Source of the DNA: an uncultured Saprospiraceae bacterium
GTDB lineage: Bacteria; Bacteroidota; Bacteroidia; Chitinophagales; Saprospiraceae
Direction of reading: 5' to 3'
Assembly: GCA_937923465.1 (NCBI GenBank)
Contig: CALDUB010000203.1
Coordinates: 1 to 46,470, forward strand
Length of the DNA stretch: 46,470 nt
This document shows, piece after piece, positions 1 through 8,710 of this stretch. Position 1 is the stretch's first letter. Every line of letters starts with the position of its first letter. A model generated the notes under the pieces. The model did not search any database. It worked only from the letters and a program-made list of their open reading frames with translations, and was not told the DNA's origin. A program made the position numbers and the translations under genes.

Positions 1-1380
1 ATTAGGACTACCATCAGCTCTCTTTGAGAAATTTCTGTTGAAGGAGTGTAGTATACTATTTTTTGGTGCATTAAGAGGATCACTAAATCTTGCCCACTGT
101 CCTATACATGGCCCACAAGCATTTGCAAATACTTTAGCACCCATCCCTTGAAGTGTTTCTATTAATCCATCTCTTTCAATCGTAAATCTTACTTGCTCTG
201 ATCCTGGTGTAACCGTTAATTGAGACTTGGCAGTGATCCCTTTGTCAATTGCCTGTTGAGCAATTGATGCTGCTCTTGATATATCTTCATAAGAAGAGTT
301 AGTACACGATCCAATTAGACAATATTCTAATTCTGTAGGCCAATCATTTTTCTTAGCCTCTGCTTTCATTTCTGATACTGGCGTTACTCTATCTGGTGTG
401 AATGGGCCATTCAATAATGGCTCAAGTGTAGATAGATCTATCTCAATTACTTGATCAAAATATTTTTCTGGATCAGCATATACTTCTGGATCACCTGTTA
501 GATGTTCTTTTACCTTATCAGCAGCATCTGCAATCTCTTCCCTATCAGTGCCTCTAAGGTATCTGGACATAGAATCATCATAGCCAAATGTTGATGTGGT
601 AGCTCCTATCTCAGCACCCATATTAGCGATGGTTCCTTTACCAGTACAAGACATTCCAATTGCCCCTTCTCCAAAGTATTCTACAATCGCTCCTGTGCCA
701 CCTTTCGCTGTTAATATTCCTGCAACTTTAAGGATGACATCTTTAGGTGAAGTCCATCCACTTAGTTTTCCTGTTAATTTAATTCCAATGAGTTTAGGCA
801 TTTTCAACTCCCAAGGAATACCTGCCATTACATCCACTGCATCAGCTCCACCTACTCCGATGGCAATCATCCCAAGACCTGCACCATTGGGTGTGTGCGA
901 ATCGGTTCCAATCATCATACCACCTGGGAAAGCATAGTTTTCCAAAACGATTTGGTGAATGATACCTGCGCCTGGCTTCCAGAAACCAAGACCATATTTG
1001 TCAGAAACAGTAGACAAGAAATCGTAAACCTCAGAGTTCACATCATTAGCGATTGCCAAATCTTTATCAGCACCTACTTTTGCTTGAATCAAGTGGTCAC
1101 AGTGAACTGTCGAAGGGACAGCTACTTTGTCCTTACCTGCCATCATAAATTGCAAAAGTGCCATTTGAGCAGTTGCATCTTGCATAGCTACACGGTCAGG
1201 CGCAAACATAACATAATCTTTTCCACGTCCATAAGGCGTAAGTGGAGACTCTGTGTGAAGGTGAGAGTACAAGATTTTTTCGGTGAGCGTCATCGGGCGA
1301 CCCAATTTCTTGCGGGCTGCCTCAACTTTTCCGGGCAAGGCTGCATAATGCGCCTTTATCATATCGATATCGAATGCCAT
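1..1380 (-). CDS. acn: Aconitate hydratase, N-terminal part (gene runs off left edge)
   Basis: Aconitase interconverts citrate and isocitrate in the TCA cycle using a 4Fe-4S cluster. Reading the minus strand from the ATG at 1378-1380 gives 460 uninterrupted codons that begin [20 protein letters not shown], with no stop before the window edge. The cluster ligands are visible: Cys359 in GSCTNSS, and Cys422 and Cys425 in ACGPCIGQW. The 63- and 3-residue spacing between them equals that of mitochondrial-type aconitase. The substrate-site segments [19 protein letters not shown] and [14 protein letters not shown] are also present. The full family length is about 750 residues, so the last 40% or so lies outside the window. 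The family call is very secure. Several open frames on the opposite strand here are only shadows of this gene. Confidence 0.97.
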   Translation of the reverse strand, partial: MAFDIDMIKAHYAALPGKVEAARKKLGRPMTLTEKILYSHLHTESPLTPYGRGKDYVMFAPDRVAMQDATAQMALLQFMMAGKDKVAVPSTVHCDHLIQAKVGADKDLAIANDVNSEVYDFLSTVSDKYGLGFWKPGAGIIHQIVLENYAFPGGMMIGTDSHTPNGAGLGMIAIGVGGADAVDVMAGIPWELKMPKLIGIKLTGKLSGWTSPKDVILKVAGILTAKGGTGAIVEYFGEGAIGMSCTGKGTIANMGAEIGATTSTFGYDDSMSRYLRGTDREEIADAADKVKEHLTGDPEVYADPEKYFDQVIEIDLSTLEPLLNGPFTPDRVTPVSEMKAEAKKNDWPTELEYCLIGSCTNSSYEDISRAASIAQQAIDKGITAKSQLTVTPGSEQVRFTIERDGLIETLQGMGAKVFANACGPCIGQWARFSDPLNAPKNSILHSFNRNFSKRADGSPN

Positions 1381-1732
1381 ATTGTAATAGTTGTTAATTG
1401 TTAGTTATCGGTCGGAAGTCTGTGAGTGACTATTACCGTTATTTTTTAGACGCAAAAAAAGGCTTTTTGTTCCTTTTATCGGGTGTAAATACTTTAGGTC
1501 TGAATAAATTCGTGCGAATTTACGCTAAAATCACAAATTCAAAAGGTTTTAGTTCGCTGAACTTATCTTTTTTTTGACGTGATTTACGAAAAGTGGGCAA
1601 AAATAAGGAAAAAAAGGGGTGGAATTGTTCTAAATTAGGGGAGAGTTAAGGAAAAATCTGTATTGATATATCTTTCTTCTTGTTAGGTATTTTGATTTTA
1701 ATTCTGTATTTTGCATAAAAATAAATCAATTT
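1381..1732. other. Intergenic region between divergent acn and HNH module 1
   Basis: No convincing gene lies here. On the minus strand, positions 1598-1605 read TATTTTTG, a match to the Bacteroidota -7 box (TAnnTTTG) that could serve acn, but no clear -33 TTG accompanies it. An inverted repeat AAATTCG-TG-CGAATTT occupies 1506-1521 and could be an operator. The rest is AT-rich and featureless. Confidence 0.4.
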
Positions 1733-1969
1733 ATGACTACACAAGATATATTTGGAGATGTGGCGGAACTATTGGCTAAACTCAATCCTGCACAGGTAAT
1801 GAAGATTAAAGCACCAGAAGCGGTGTCAAAGAAAGTAGAAATTTTAGTTTTGAAAAAGAAAGAAGGTATAATTTCTACAAAAGAAGCAGTTGAATTGGAA
1901 CGTCTTTTAGCTTTGGATTTATTAATTACCTTGGCTAAGGTGAAAGCTGTGAAATTGGCGCGCGCATGA
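1733..1969 (+). CDS. Small helical protein, first gene of HNH module 1
   Basis: This 78-residue protein has no signal peptide or membrane segment and is predicted by eye to be almost entirely helical. Its second half (KKKEGIISTKEAVELERLL followed by an Ala/Lys/Leu-rich helix) resembles small proteins that I recall preceding HNH nucleases in many bacterial genomes; the function of such proteins is not known to me. Its TGA stop overlaps the ATG of the HNH gene (ATGA at 1966-1969), so the two are almost certainly translationally coupled. A second module with the same order is at 7844-8675. It could be an antitoxin-like or accessory subunit of the nuclease; that is inference only. Confidence 0.75.
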   Translation: MTTQDIFGDVAELLAKLNPAQVMKIKAPEAVSKKVEILVLKKKEGIISTKEAVELERLLALDLLITLAKVKAVKLARA

Positions 1970-2376
1970 GAAAAGCTATCCCCCTAAAATTACAAAAGAA
2001 AGTTAGAGCACGTGCTAATGAAAAGTGTGAATACTGTTTGTTACATCAAAGTTTTGGCTTTTTGACTTTTCATATTGAGCACATTGTCAGCCTAAAGCAT
2101 GGTGGCGGGAATGAGTTTGAAAATTTAGCATTAGCATGTCCTCACTGTAATAGTAACAAAGGAACAGATTTGGCTACCTTTCTTGGTAGTTATCAAAATA
2201 TCATACCTCTTTTTAATCCTCGATTACAAAACTGGAAAGAACATTTCCAAACAGAAAATGGAGAAATTATCGGTTTGACCCCAATTGGGCAAGCGACGAT
2301 AAAATTGCTATGTGTTAATGAGCCTGATAGACTTATTTTGAGGCGTATTTTAGCTGAAGAGGGAATGTATCCTTAG
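1966..2376 (+). CDS. HNH endonuclease, module 1
   Basis: This 136-residue protein carries a compact HNH (beta-beta-alpha metal) nuclease domain. A zinc knuckle is formed by Cys21/Cys24 (CEYC) and Cys58/Cys61 (CPHCNSNKG). The catalytic part contains His36 and EHI (His39), and an Asn in ENLAL (Asn53). The C-terminal half carries the family signature PLFNPR and IIGLTPIGQATIKLL, seen in a widespread family of stand-alone HNH proteins. It is coupled to the preceding gene by an ATGA overlap. The cellular target (foreign DNA, own DNA or RNA) is unknown. The paralogue at 8250-8675 shares the same motifs. Confidence 0.9.
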   Translation: MRKAIPLKLQKKVRARANEKCEYCLLHQSFGFLTFHIEHIVSLKHGGGNEFENLALACPHCNSNKGTDLATFLGSYQNIIPLFNPRLQNWKEHFQTENGEIIGLTPIGQATIKLLCVNEPDRLILRRILAEEGMYP

Positions 2377-2397
2377 TTCATTGTTAAAAGAAGAAAA

Positions 2398-2733
2398 ATG
2401 AATGATATAAGCTCGATTGAAAAATTCACTGAATTTATGAGTCACCGTCAAGAAGTAGGGTGCTATTATGAAAGTTTAATTATAAATATTCCATATGATA
2501 TTTCACCTTCTGAATTCAATAAACTCGTAAAGTTCACTATTTCTTTTGGCGAATACGATAAGTTTTGGATGATGTATCATCCAAAAACTAATGAGTTCTT
2601 TTTAGGCGATATGAATAATGGGGGGCATGGGGCGAGGTGTAGAATTATTAAGGTCGAACGAGCTGAAATTTTGACAAATCCTTCTCATATGAATAAATGG
2701 TATGAGAATAGGGGGTGGGAGATATGGAAGTGA
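2398..2733 (+). CDS. Hypothetical protein downstream of HNH module 1
   Basis: This 111-residue protein is not one I recognise. It has no signal peptide, membrane helix or cysteine motif, and is rich in aromatic residues (FWMMYHP, WYENRGWEIW). It starts 21 bp after the HNH stop on the same strand, behind an A/G-rich stretch, so co-transcription with module 1 is likely. It converges tail-to-tail with the Uma2 pseudogene, with only 13 bp between the stops. A role in the HNH module, for example as an immunity or accessory protein, is possible but unsupported beyond position. Confidence 0.6.
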   Translation: MNDISSIEKFTEFMSHRQEVGCYYESLIINIPYDISPSEFNKLVKFTISFGEYDKFWMMYHPKTNEFFLGDMNNGGHGARCRIIKVERAEILTNPSHMNKWYENRGWEIWK

Positions 2734-2746
2734 AAATATGAGACGA

Positions 2747-3342
2747 TTACTCTTCAAATTCCACATCCTCATAAATATCAGAAAAAGGAATCTCACAATC
2801 CACCGATTTTAAAACAACCTTTTCATCCTCTTCTCGATACAATCTTATCTCCCACAAATCCCGTTCTGCGTCCATAAGTGTGCGTACTTGCACTAACTTT
2901 TCATATTGGTCAACTAAGACATATTCTCTAAAAGAAGACAAAGTTTTGTAGTAATCAAATTTGGTAGCGAAATCATAATTTAACGTGCTTTTCGAGAGGA
3001 CTTCCACCAAAACTAAAGGATTAGAATAAAGAGTTTTACTTTTTATATTAGGAAAATCAACAGGTTCAGTACACATCGAAACATCGGGATAAAAGGCTTT
3101 ATCCAATTTTTCGGAATAGACACGCATATCATTATTGAAGACTTTAAAGCCTTTACCACGCATTAATATTTCAAGAAGGAAGCAATATTTAAAGTAATCG
3201 TACTGTGGTTGGCAGTTCCTCCAGGTATTTTGTGTAGTTTTCCCTTGTGATACTCGTGTTTTGCATCAGCAGTCTCCTCAAACTCCAGATATTCTTCCAA
3301 AGTCGAAACGGTCTGTGCTATTAATAAACTTGTTTGTAACAT
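2747..3342 (-). pseudogene. Uma2 family nuclease gene, disrupted by a -1 frameshift
   Basis: Uma2 (DUF820) proteins have a PD-(D/E)xK nuclease fold. Reading from the ATG at 3340-3342 gives a normal Uma2 N terminus (MLQTSLLIAQTVSTLEEYLE...) that hits a stop after SFLKY. The remaining domain continues in the next frame from the ATG at 3161-3163 to the stop at 2747. Adding one T near 3164-3170 (TATTAATG to TATTTAATG) would rejoin both parts as ...SFLKYLMRGKGFKVF..., which aligns along the intact neighbour at 3363-3968. The catalytic segments FYPDVS and VLVEVLSKST are still present in the downstream part. The gene is therefore a recent pseudogene, or the base loss is a sequence error. The 138-residue downstream fragment could still be translated from 3163. 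Confidence 0.85.
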
Positions 3343-3362
3343 ATTTTTTATCTTAATTTTTC

Positions 3363-3968
3363 TTATTCCTCCTCAAACTTAACCCGCTTATAAATATCCC
3401 CTAATTTTATCCGACAACCAACAGATTGCAAATAAACCTCATCCTCCACATTTTCATACTGCTGAATATCCCAAAGCATTCTTTCTTTATCAGCCAAAGT
3501 TCGCACTTCTACAAAAAAACGGTCTTGCTCAATAATCACATACTCGCTGAAACTAGGAATACTACGATAATGTCCAAACTTCTTCGTCATATCATAGTCA
3601 CGCGTACTTTTTGATAAAACTTCTACCAATAAAACTGGATTTGTAAAAATAGACGCACTTTTTGAATTTACCTGCTGTGGCTCCCCAATAACCACAGAAA
3701 CATCTGGATAAAAGGAACGGTCAAGTGCTTCGGAATACACTTTCATATCACTTGAAAAAGCTTCGATTTCCTTATTTTCTTGGTCAAAAAATAAGTTAAG
3801 TAGAAAGGCAACATTCAGCCCAATTCTATTGTGGTTGAAAGTTCCTCCTGGCATCTTGTGTAATTTTCCTTTGTGATATTCGTGCTTTGCATCAGCAGTT
3901 TCTTCAAACTCCAGATATTCTTCCAAAGTCGAAACGGTCTGTGCGATTAATAAACTCGTTTGCAGCAT
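3363..3968 (-). CDS. Uma2 family (DUF820) nuclease-fold protein
   Basis: This 201-residue protein is the intact copy of the tandem pair. Uma2 proteins belong to the PD-(D/E)xK nuclease superfamily; they are numerous in Cyanobacteria and some Bacteroidota, and their biological role is unsettled. The expected catalytic residues are visible: Asp in SFYPDVSVV, and Glu and Lys in LLVEVLSKST, followed by YRSIPSFSEYVIIEQ. The N-terminal HEYHKGKLHKMPGG segment is also typical. The downstream paralogue begins 20 bp after this stop, so one transcript may carry both. The 5' ends of the two copies are nearly identical in DNA, much more so than the rest. Confidence 0.9.
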   Translation of the reverse strand: MLQTSLLIAQTVSTLEEYLEFEETADAKHEYHKGKLHKMPGGTFNHNRIGLNVAFLLNLFFDQENKEIEAFSSDMKVYSEALDRSFYPDVSVVIGEPQQVNSKSASIFTNPVLLVEVLSKSTRDYDMTKKFGHYRSIPSFSEYVIIEQDRFFVEVRTLADKERMLWDIQQYENVEDEVYLQSVGCRIKLGDIYKRVKFEEE

Positions 3969-3985
3969 ATTTCTTTTTTTATCTT

Positions 3986-3993
3986 CAAATATA
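3986..3993 (-). promoter_or_regulatory. Possible -7 box of the Uma2 pair
   Basis: On the minus strand this reads TATATTTG, an exact match to the Bacteroidota -7 consensus TAnnTTTG, about 17 bases upstream of the Uma2 start codon. No good -33 TTG sits at the usual spacing, so the call rests on one box. Confidence 0.3.
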
Positions 3994-4087
3994 CGATTTT
4001 AATTTCAAAAAGAATCCCCAATCCCCACACTTCAAACAAAAATACAACCACTCACCCGTCAAATATCTATTCTCCATAATATTTTGT

Positions 4088-4095
4088 TACTTTTG
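4088..4095 (+). promoter_or_regulatory. Possible -7 box of the DUF2723 gene
   Basis: This reads TACTTTTG and is followed by CAACTTTCC, matching TAnnTTTG about 95 bases upstream of the DUF2723 start. No clear -33 TTG is seen at the usual spacing. Confidence 0.35.
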
Positions 4096-4189
4096 CAACT
4101 TTCCGAGAGGAAGAAAGAAAACAAGAACTCTTTACATGCGTAAAGTGGTTCATAGTTAAATCGTTTATAGTTCATAGTTAAGAGATTGT

Positions 4190-7100
4190 ATGAATACCAA
4201 AGCTAATAAAATTGCGGGTTGGATAGTTTTTGCCATTGCCCTAGTTGTGTACTACATGTCAGCCGAGCGTGTCGGTAGTTTGTGGGATTGTGGAGAGTTT
4301 ATCACAGGAGCTTATAAGTTAGAAGTTGTGCACCCTCCAGGAGCGCCACTTTTCATTCTTATTGGTCGTATGTTTACGCTGCCTGCAGATTGGTTTGCCT
4401 CTGACCCTGCTATGATTTCCTTTTCCGTTAACTTGATGTCAGGTGTTTGTGCGGCCTTTACGGCGGCATTTGTGGCTTGGACGACGGGTATGTTTGGACG
4501 TTTGGCTTTGGTTGGACGTGACGGGCGTACGGATGAAAATCAAGACTTAGCCTTAGGTGGCGCGGGTTTGGTAGCCGGTTTGGCGACAGCATTTTGTTCT
4601 TCTATCTGGTTTTCGGCGGTAGAAGGCGAGGTTTATGCTATGTCAACCTTCTTTACAGGATTGGTGGTTTGGTCTGCTGCTAAATGGTATTCATTGCCAG
4701 ATACAGCAAAAACTGACCGTTGGTTAATATTCTGTGTCTATGCGGCAGGTTTATCTATTGGTGTTCACCTTTTGAGTTTGTTGGCATTTCCAGCGATTGG
4801 AATGCTTTACTATTACAAAAAATACGAAAATCATAACTTCCTTGGTATGATTTTGTCTGCATTGGCTGGGGTTCTTTTCTTCGCTATTGTTGTTCAGAAA
4901 ATGATTGTTGTCGGTATACCAACGCTTTGGGCTAAGTTAGAATTGATGATGGTCAATGGATTGGGAATGCCATTCCACACAGGCGTTATTCCTTTGATTT
5001 TGATTATTGGAGGTATCATTTACGCTGGTTTCCATTTTGCACATAAAAGAAACAGTAAAGTATTGCAGTTGATAACTGCAGCGGCTTTGATGTTAGTATT
5101 AGGATATTCAACAGTAGGAGTTGTAGTCATTCGTGCGAATGCAAACACACCTATCAACATGAATACGCCAAGTGACCCCATCCGTTTGATTCCTTACATC
5201 AATCGGGAGCAGTATGGAGAGCGTGAGTTATTAAAAGGACCTTGGTATGGCGCCAATCCAATTGCAACAGACATAACACCACGTTACGGTCAAGTTGGCG
5301 ATAAGTATGAAATTGTTGACCAAAAAGTAAGTTACAAATGGGATAAGAGAGACTTAGAGCTTTTCCCACGTATGCAAGATAGTCAAGCTAGTCGCGCCGG
5401 TATTTATAAAATGTGGCGTGGTGGAGATACAGGAAAACCAACCATTGGAGAGAATATCAGCTTTACACTTAGCTACCAGGTAGGTTGGATGTATTGGCGT
5501 TATTTCTTCTGGAATTTTGTTGGTCGTCAAAATGCGGACCAAGGTTACTACTCATGGGATGTGCGCGACGGAAACTGGATGTCAGGTATCACGCCTTTAG
5601 ACGAAGCACGTCTATATGAGCAGTCAGAAATTCCAGATACAATCAAGAATGACAAAGCACGTAATTTTTATTACGGATTACCGTTTATCTTTGGTTTGTT
5701 GGGTATGTTCTTCCATTTCAAACAAAGACCGAACGAAGCCCTTGCGCTTTTATCGCTCTTTATCATAACGGGTATTGGAATTATTTTATACTCCAACCAG
5801 CCTCCAAATGAACCCCGGGAGCGGGATTACGTTCTTGTCGGTTCCTTCCTGACTTATTGTATTTGGATAGGAATGGGCGTACTCGCCCTCTTTGAGGTAT
5901 TGCAGAATAATCTAAAATCAAGCGGAAAAGTATCTGCTATTGCAGCGACAGCTATTGTTTTGTTGGCACCTATCCTCATGGGTACTCAAAACTTTGATGA
6001 CCATACACGTGGAAATATCACGGCATCTCGTGATTACGCAGCGAATTTTTTGAATTCTGTCGAAAAAGACCAAGGTTCTATCATCTTCACTTATGGAGAC
6101 AATGATACTTACCCACTTTGGTACGCACAGGAAACGGAAGAAATCCGTACAGATGTACGTGTGGCGAATTTGAGTTTGATTGCTGTAGATTGGTATATTG
6201 AGCAATTGCGTCGCAAGACAAATGAGTCACCAGCGGTTAATTTTACAGTTTCGTCTGCGTCTTATCGCGGAAATAATCGTAACACAGTGCCAATCGTAGA
6301 GCAAGCACAGGTAAAAGAAATGAGTGTCAAACAAGCTTTGGAATTCATCAATAAAGACATCGCTAATCCTGACAACGACCCACGTCGTCCGAAGGCTTAT
6401 TTGCCGACGCGTCGTTTATACATTCCTGTTGACAAGCAAAAAGTCTTGGCAAATGGAACGGTGGCAGCTAAAGATGCGGATAAAATTGTCGATAGAATTT
6501 ACATCAACCTACCAGCAGAGAAAAACTACTTGGTAAAAGATGAATTGGCGATTTTGGATGTTATTGGTTCTAACTTGTGGGACAGACCCGTTTATTTCGC
6601 GGTGACTTGTCGCCCTGAGAAGATGTTTGGTTTACAAGATTACATGCAGTTAGAAGGTTTAGGTCTGCGCATCGTGCCGATTAAAACCGAAATGAGCAAT
6701 GAGCGTCGTCAGTACGGTCAAGTTTATGGTGCAGGTCGTGTGGCTACAGATAAAGTTTTCAAACGTTTTACAGAAGAGTTTGCTTACGGAAACTTTGATA
6801 AAGAAGATGTTTTTGTTGACCACAGTTACGGACCAAGTGTGCAGTCTCACCGTGTAGCGTTATTGCGTACGGTACGTCAGATGATTTCTGAAGGAGATAC
6901 GACACGTGCAGCAACTTTGACAGACAAATACTTCGAAGGTTTCCCTCATATGAATTTCCCGTATGATTACAATACCATGTATCTCATCAATGCATACATG
7001 GCGGCAGGCGCGAAAGAGAAAGCGAAGCCACACTTGGAAATCATGGCGATTGAAGCCGCAGATTGGTTGAATTTTTACTCGTCTCTCGAACCGGGACTCA

Positions 7101-7279
7101 TGGACCCAGAGAATGACTTTGGTTTCTTTGATGACTACCGCCTCATGGTACGTACCGCAGAGGATGCTTTGCGTGCGATAAATGAGATTGATGATAAAGA
7201 GTTTAAGGATAAGTATAAGGGGATGTTAGAGCCTTTTATACCGCGTGCTACGGAGAATAGGCGTTTGCCTGGGAATTAG
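4190..7279 (+). CDS. DUF2723 family membrane protein (putative protein O-mannosyltransferase, TMEM260-like)
   Basis: This 1029-residue multi-pass inner-membrane protein starts with a DUF2723 domain. The diagnostic segment near residues 30-60 reads LWDCGEFITGAYKLEVVHPPG, in which the acidic Asp-x-Gly-Glu and the HPPGAP loop resemble the first luminal/periplasmic loop of GT-C glycosyltransferases. About a dozen hydrophobic segments are spread over residues 8-600. They are followed by a large soluble C-terminal part of some 430 residues containing FTYGDNDTYPLWYAQE. Family knowledge links DUF2723 to the eukaryotic O-mannosyltransferase TMEM260 and to protein glycosylation in Bacteroidota; substrate and sugar here are inference. 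The gene stands alone and ends in a strong terminator at 7303-7343. Confidence 0.88.
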   Translation: MNTKANKIAGWIVFAIALVVYYMSAERVGSLWDCGEFITGAYKLEVVHPPGAPLFILIGRMFTLPADWFASDPAMISFSVNLMSGVCAAFTAAFVAWTTGMFGRLALVGRDGRTDENQDLALGGAGLVAGLATAFCSSIWFSAVEGEVYAMSTFFTGLVVWSAAKWYSLPDTAKTDRWLIFCVYAAGLSIGVHLLSLLAFPAIGMLYYYKKYENHNFLGMILSALAGVLFFAIVVQKMIVVGIPTLWAKLELMMVNGLGMPFHTGVIPLILIIGGIIYAGFHFAHKRNSKVLQLITAAALMLVLGYSTVGVVVIRANANTPINMNTPSDPIRLIPYINREQYGERELLKGPWYGANPIATDITPRYGQVGDKYEIVDQKVSYKWDKRDLELFPRMQDSQASRAGIYKMWRGGDTGKPTIGENISFTLSYQVGWMYWRYFFWNFVGRQNADQGYYSWDVRDGNWMSGITPLDEARLYEQSEIPDTIKNDKARNFYYGLPFIFGLLGMFFHFKQRPNEALALLSLFIITGIGIILYSNQPPNEPRERDYVLVGSFLTYCIWIGMGVLALFEVLQNNLKSSGKVSAIAATAIVLLAPILMGTQNFDDHTRGNITASRDYAANFLNSVEKDQGSIIFTYGDNDTYPLWYAQETEEIRTDVRVANLSLIAVDWYIEQLRRKTNESPAVNFTVSSASYRGNNRNTVPIVEQAQVKEMSVKQALEFINKDIANPDNDPRRPKAYLPTRRLYIPVDKQKVLANGTVAAKDADKIVDRIYINLPAEKNYLVKDELAILDVIGSNLWDRPVYFAVTCRPEKMFGLQDYMQLEGLGLRIVPIKTEMSNERRQYGQVYGAGRVATDKVFKRFTEEFAYGNFDKEDVFVDHSYGPSVQSHRVALLRTVRQMISEGDTTRAATLTDKYFEGFPHMNFPYDYNTMYLINAYMAAGAKEKAKPHLEIMAIEAADWLNFYSSLEPGLMDPENDFGFFDDYRLMVRTAEDALRAINEIDDKEFKDKYKGMLEPFIPRATENRRLPGN

Positions 7280-7302
7280 ATTTTCTTGGTGAGATGTAGG
7301 GA

Positions 7303-7343
7303 GGGAGAAAATGAGCTGGGGCTTGTTTTCTCCCTTTTTTTTT
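7303..7343 (+). terminator. Intrinsic terminator after the DUF2723 gene
   Basis: The arms GGGAGAAAA (7303-7311) and TTTTCTCCC (7326-7334) form a perfect 9-bp stem. An inner AGC/GCT pair extends it, and it is followed by nine T. It lies 24 bases after the DUF2723 stop. Confidence 0.9.
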
Positions 7344-7367
7344 ATAAAGAATAATTTAGAACATGCT

Positions 7368-7751
7368 ATGAAAAGTATCAACGTAATAAAAGGGGAAATA
7401 AGAGAGTTAACGCCTTGGGGGAATAAAAAAGAATTACGTGAAGGTTCGTTACATTTCCAATCGAAGGAAGAAATATTTGTAAATAGAAACAGAAAGAATT
7501 TGGAAGGTGCTCTCGCAGAGAGAAGAATTAATGTAGTAGGAAAGGATAGATTAGGTCAAATTAAGCATAGCAAATTACACTTTAAATATTTGGGAAATTT
7601 AAGAGTAGAGAAAATTTTAAACCCTTCTCAAAAGACTTTAGAATTCATTGAGAAAGTTGGAATATATGTTTTTCAAGAAGGTACAAAGGGACAAGAATTA
7701 GCAGAAGAGATAATTAAACTTTATGACAGTTTTATCCTGGAAATAGAATGA
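7368..7751 (+). CDS. Hypothetical protein of unknown function
   Basis: This 127-residue protein is not one I recognise. I chose the ATG at 7368 because the in-frame upstream ATG at 7311 lies inside the terminator hairpin of the previous gene and would encode an unlikely SWGLFSPFFFIKNNLEH leader. The protein is basic in its N-terminal half (NRNRKNLEGALAERRIN) and ends in an acidic helix (TKGQELAEEIIKLYDSF). No signal peptide, membrane helix or metal motif is visible. It sits just upstream of HNH module 2 on the same strand, with a 92-bp gap. Confidence 0.6.
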   Translation: MKSINVIKGEIRELTPWGNKKELREGSLHFQSKEEIFVNRNRKNLEGALAERRINVVGKDRLGQIKHSKLHFKYLGNLRVEKILNPSQKTLEFIEKVGIYVFQEGTKGQELAEEIIKLYDSFILEIE

Positions 7752-7843
7752 AATTATCCGTTTGTTAAAATTTACTCTAAAAAAATATATTTGCACAACC
7801 CAACAAAAACACCTAACTTACATTAAAATATCAAGAAAAAACT

Positions 7844-8275
7844 ATGAGCAAATCAAGTTCAAAATACATCAAAAAGGCTGGTCTAAAAGACATCCTACGC
7901 GGAATGTCTGACTTAGAAACGCCAGTTTTAGAGTCTTTCTACAAAGAGATTTCGGATTTAATCGCACGTCGTAAAACCAAAGTTCTTTCTAAAAAAGAGT
8001 CTGAGCTATTTCTAATTATTAATAAGTCTCCGTTTAATATTGAACAGAGAAATCGTTACGCCTTCCTCTATGGAAGACTACAAGAAGAGATTATTTTGCA
8101 GGAAGAAAAGGAAGAATTATCCTTACTCATCAAGTTACAAGAAAGACAAGGTATCGTACGTTTAAAAGCCTTAATAGAACTGGCAGGACTACGTCAAGTT
8201 TCCTTAGATAAATTAATGAAAGATTTAGGAATACCTAACATTACTCCCGATGTCGCGCCGCAAACCAACGCCTAA
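7844..8275 (+). CDS. Helical protein, first gene of HNH module 2
   Basis: This 143-residue protein is predicted by eye to be strongly helical and highly charged. Residues 85-125 (QEEIILQEEKEELSLLIKLQ, then a Leu/Ala/Lys-rich helix) follow the same general pattern as the end of the 78-residue partner in module 1: an acidic helix followed by LIxLxxxxxIxxLKA. Its 3' end overlaps the HNH start by 26 bp in another frame, so the products are coupled. The extra N-terminal 60 residues have no counterpart in module 1. Function is unknown; a nuclease partner or regulator is inferred from position. Confidence 0.72.
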   Translation: MSKSSSKYIKKAGLKDILRGMSDLETPVLESFYKEISDLIARRKTKVLSKKESELFLIINKSPFNIEQRNRYAFLYGRLQEEIILQEEKEELSLLIKLQERQGIVRLKALIELAGLRQVSLDKLMKDLGIPNITPDVAPQTNA

Positions 8276-8675
8276 AGTAAAAGAACAAGTAGCGAATCGT
8301 GCTGAATATAGATGCGAATATTGCCAAGCTTTACGTTCTTATTCTCCAAGTCCATTCGATACCGAACATATCCAACCTTATAGTCTTGGAGGGCTATCCA
8401 TTTTGGAAAATTTAGCTTATTCTTGCCATGGCTGCAATAGTGACAAGTCTAATCGGATAAAATTTCTAGACCCTATCAGCGACATTTCGGTTCCCCTTTT
8501 TAATCCTCGTACATGTGACTGGCAAACTCACTTTAGTTGGAGTGATGATACCTTGTTGATTATCGGATTGACACCAACAGGACGGGCAACTGTAGAATGT
8601 CTAAATTTGAATAGGGAAGAGTTAGTAAATCTAAGAGAGTTATTGAAATTAGTAGGAAAGCATCCGCCTGTTTAA
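8250..8675 (+). CDS. HNH endonuclease, module 2
   Basis: This 141-residue paralogue of the protein at 1966-2376 has the same zinc knuckle (Cys22/Cys25 in CEYC, Cys59/Cys62 in CHGCNSDKS). It shares the HNH core (TEHIQPYSLGG with His40, and ENLAYS with Asn54) and the tail motif PLFNPR...IIGLTPTGRATVECL. It starts inside the preceding gene (26-bp overlap), and the start MSRRKPTPKVKEQ gives the expected basic N terminus. PhzF follows 35 bp later but is unlikely to be functionally linked. The two HNH proteins are clearly homologous but too divergent for a recent local duplication. Confidence 0.9.
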   Translation: MSRRKPTPKVKEQVANRAEYRCEYCQALRSYSPSPFDTEHIQPYSLGGLSILENLAYSCHGCNSDKSNRIKFLDPISDISVPLFNPRTCDWQTHFSWSDDTLLIIGLTPTGRATVECLNLNREELVNLRELLKLVGKHPPV

Positions 8676-8710
8676 AATTTCCATTTTCCCAATTCTGCAA
8701 TCATCAAAAC

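Noticed and set aside
596-1404. Two plus-strand open frames opposite aconitase
   Set aside because: They lie antisense to an unmistakable aconitase reading frame, and their translations show no known motif.
7311-7367. Upstream ATG for the 127-residue protein
   Set aside because: It falls within the terminator hairpin and T-run of the previous gene and would add an unlikely leader.
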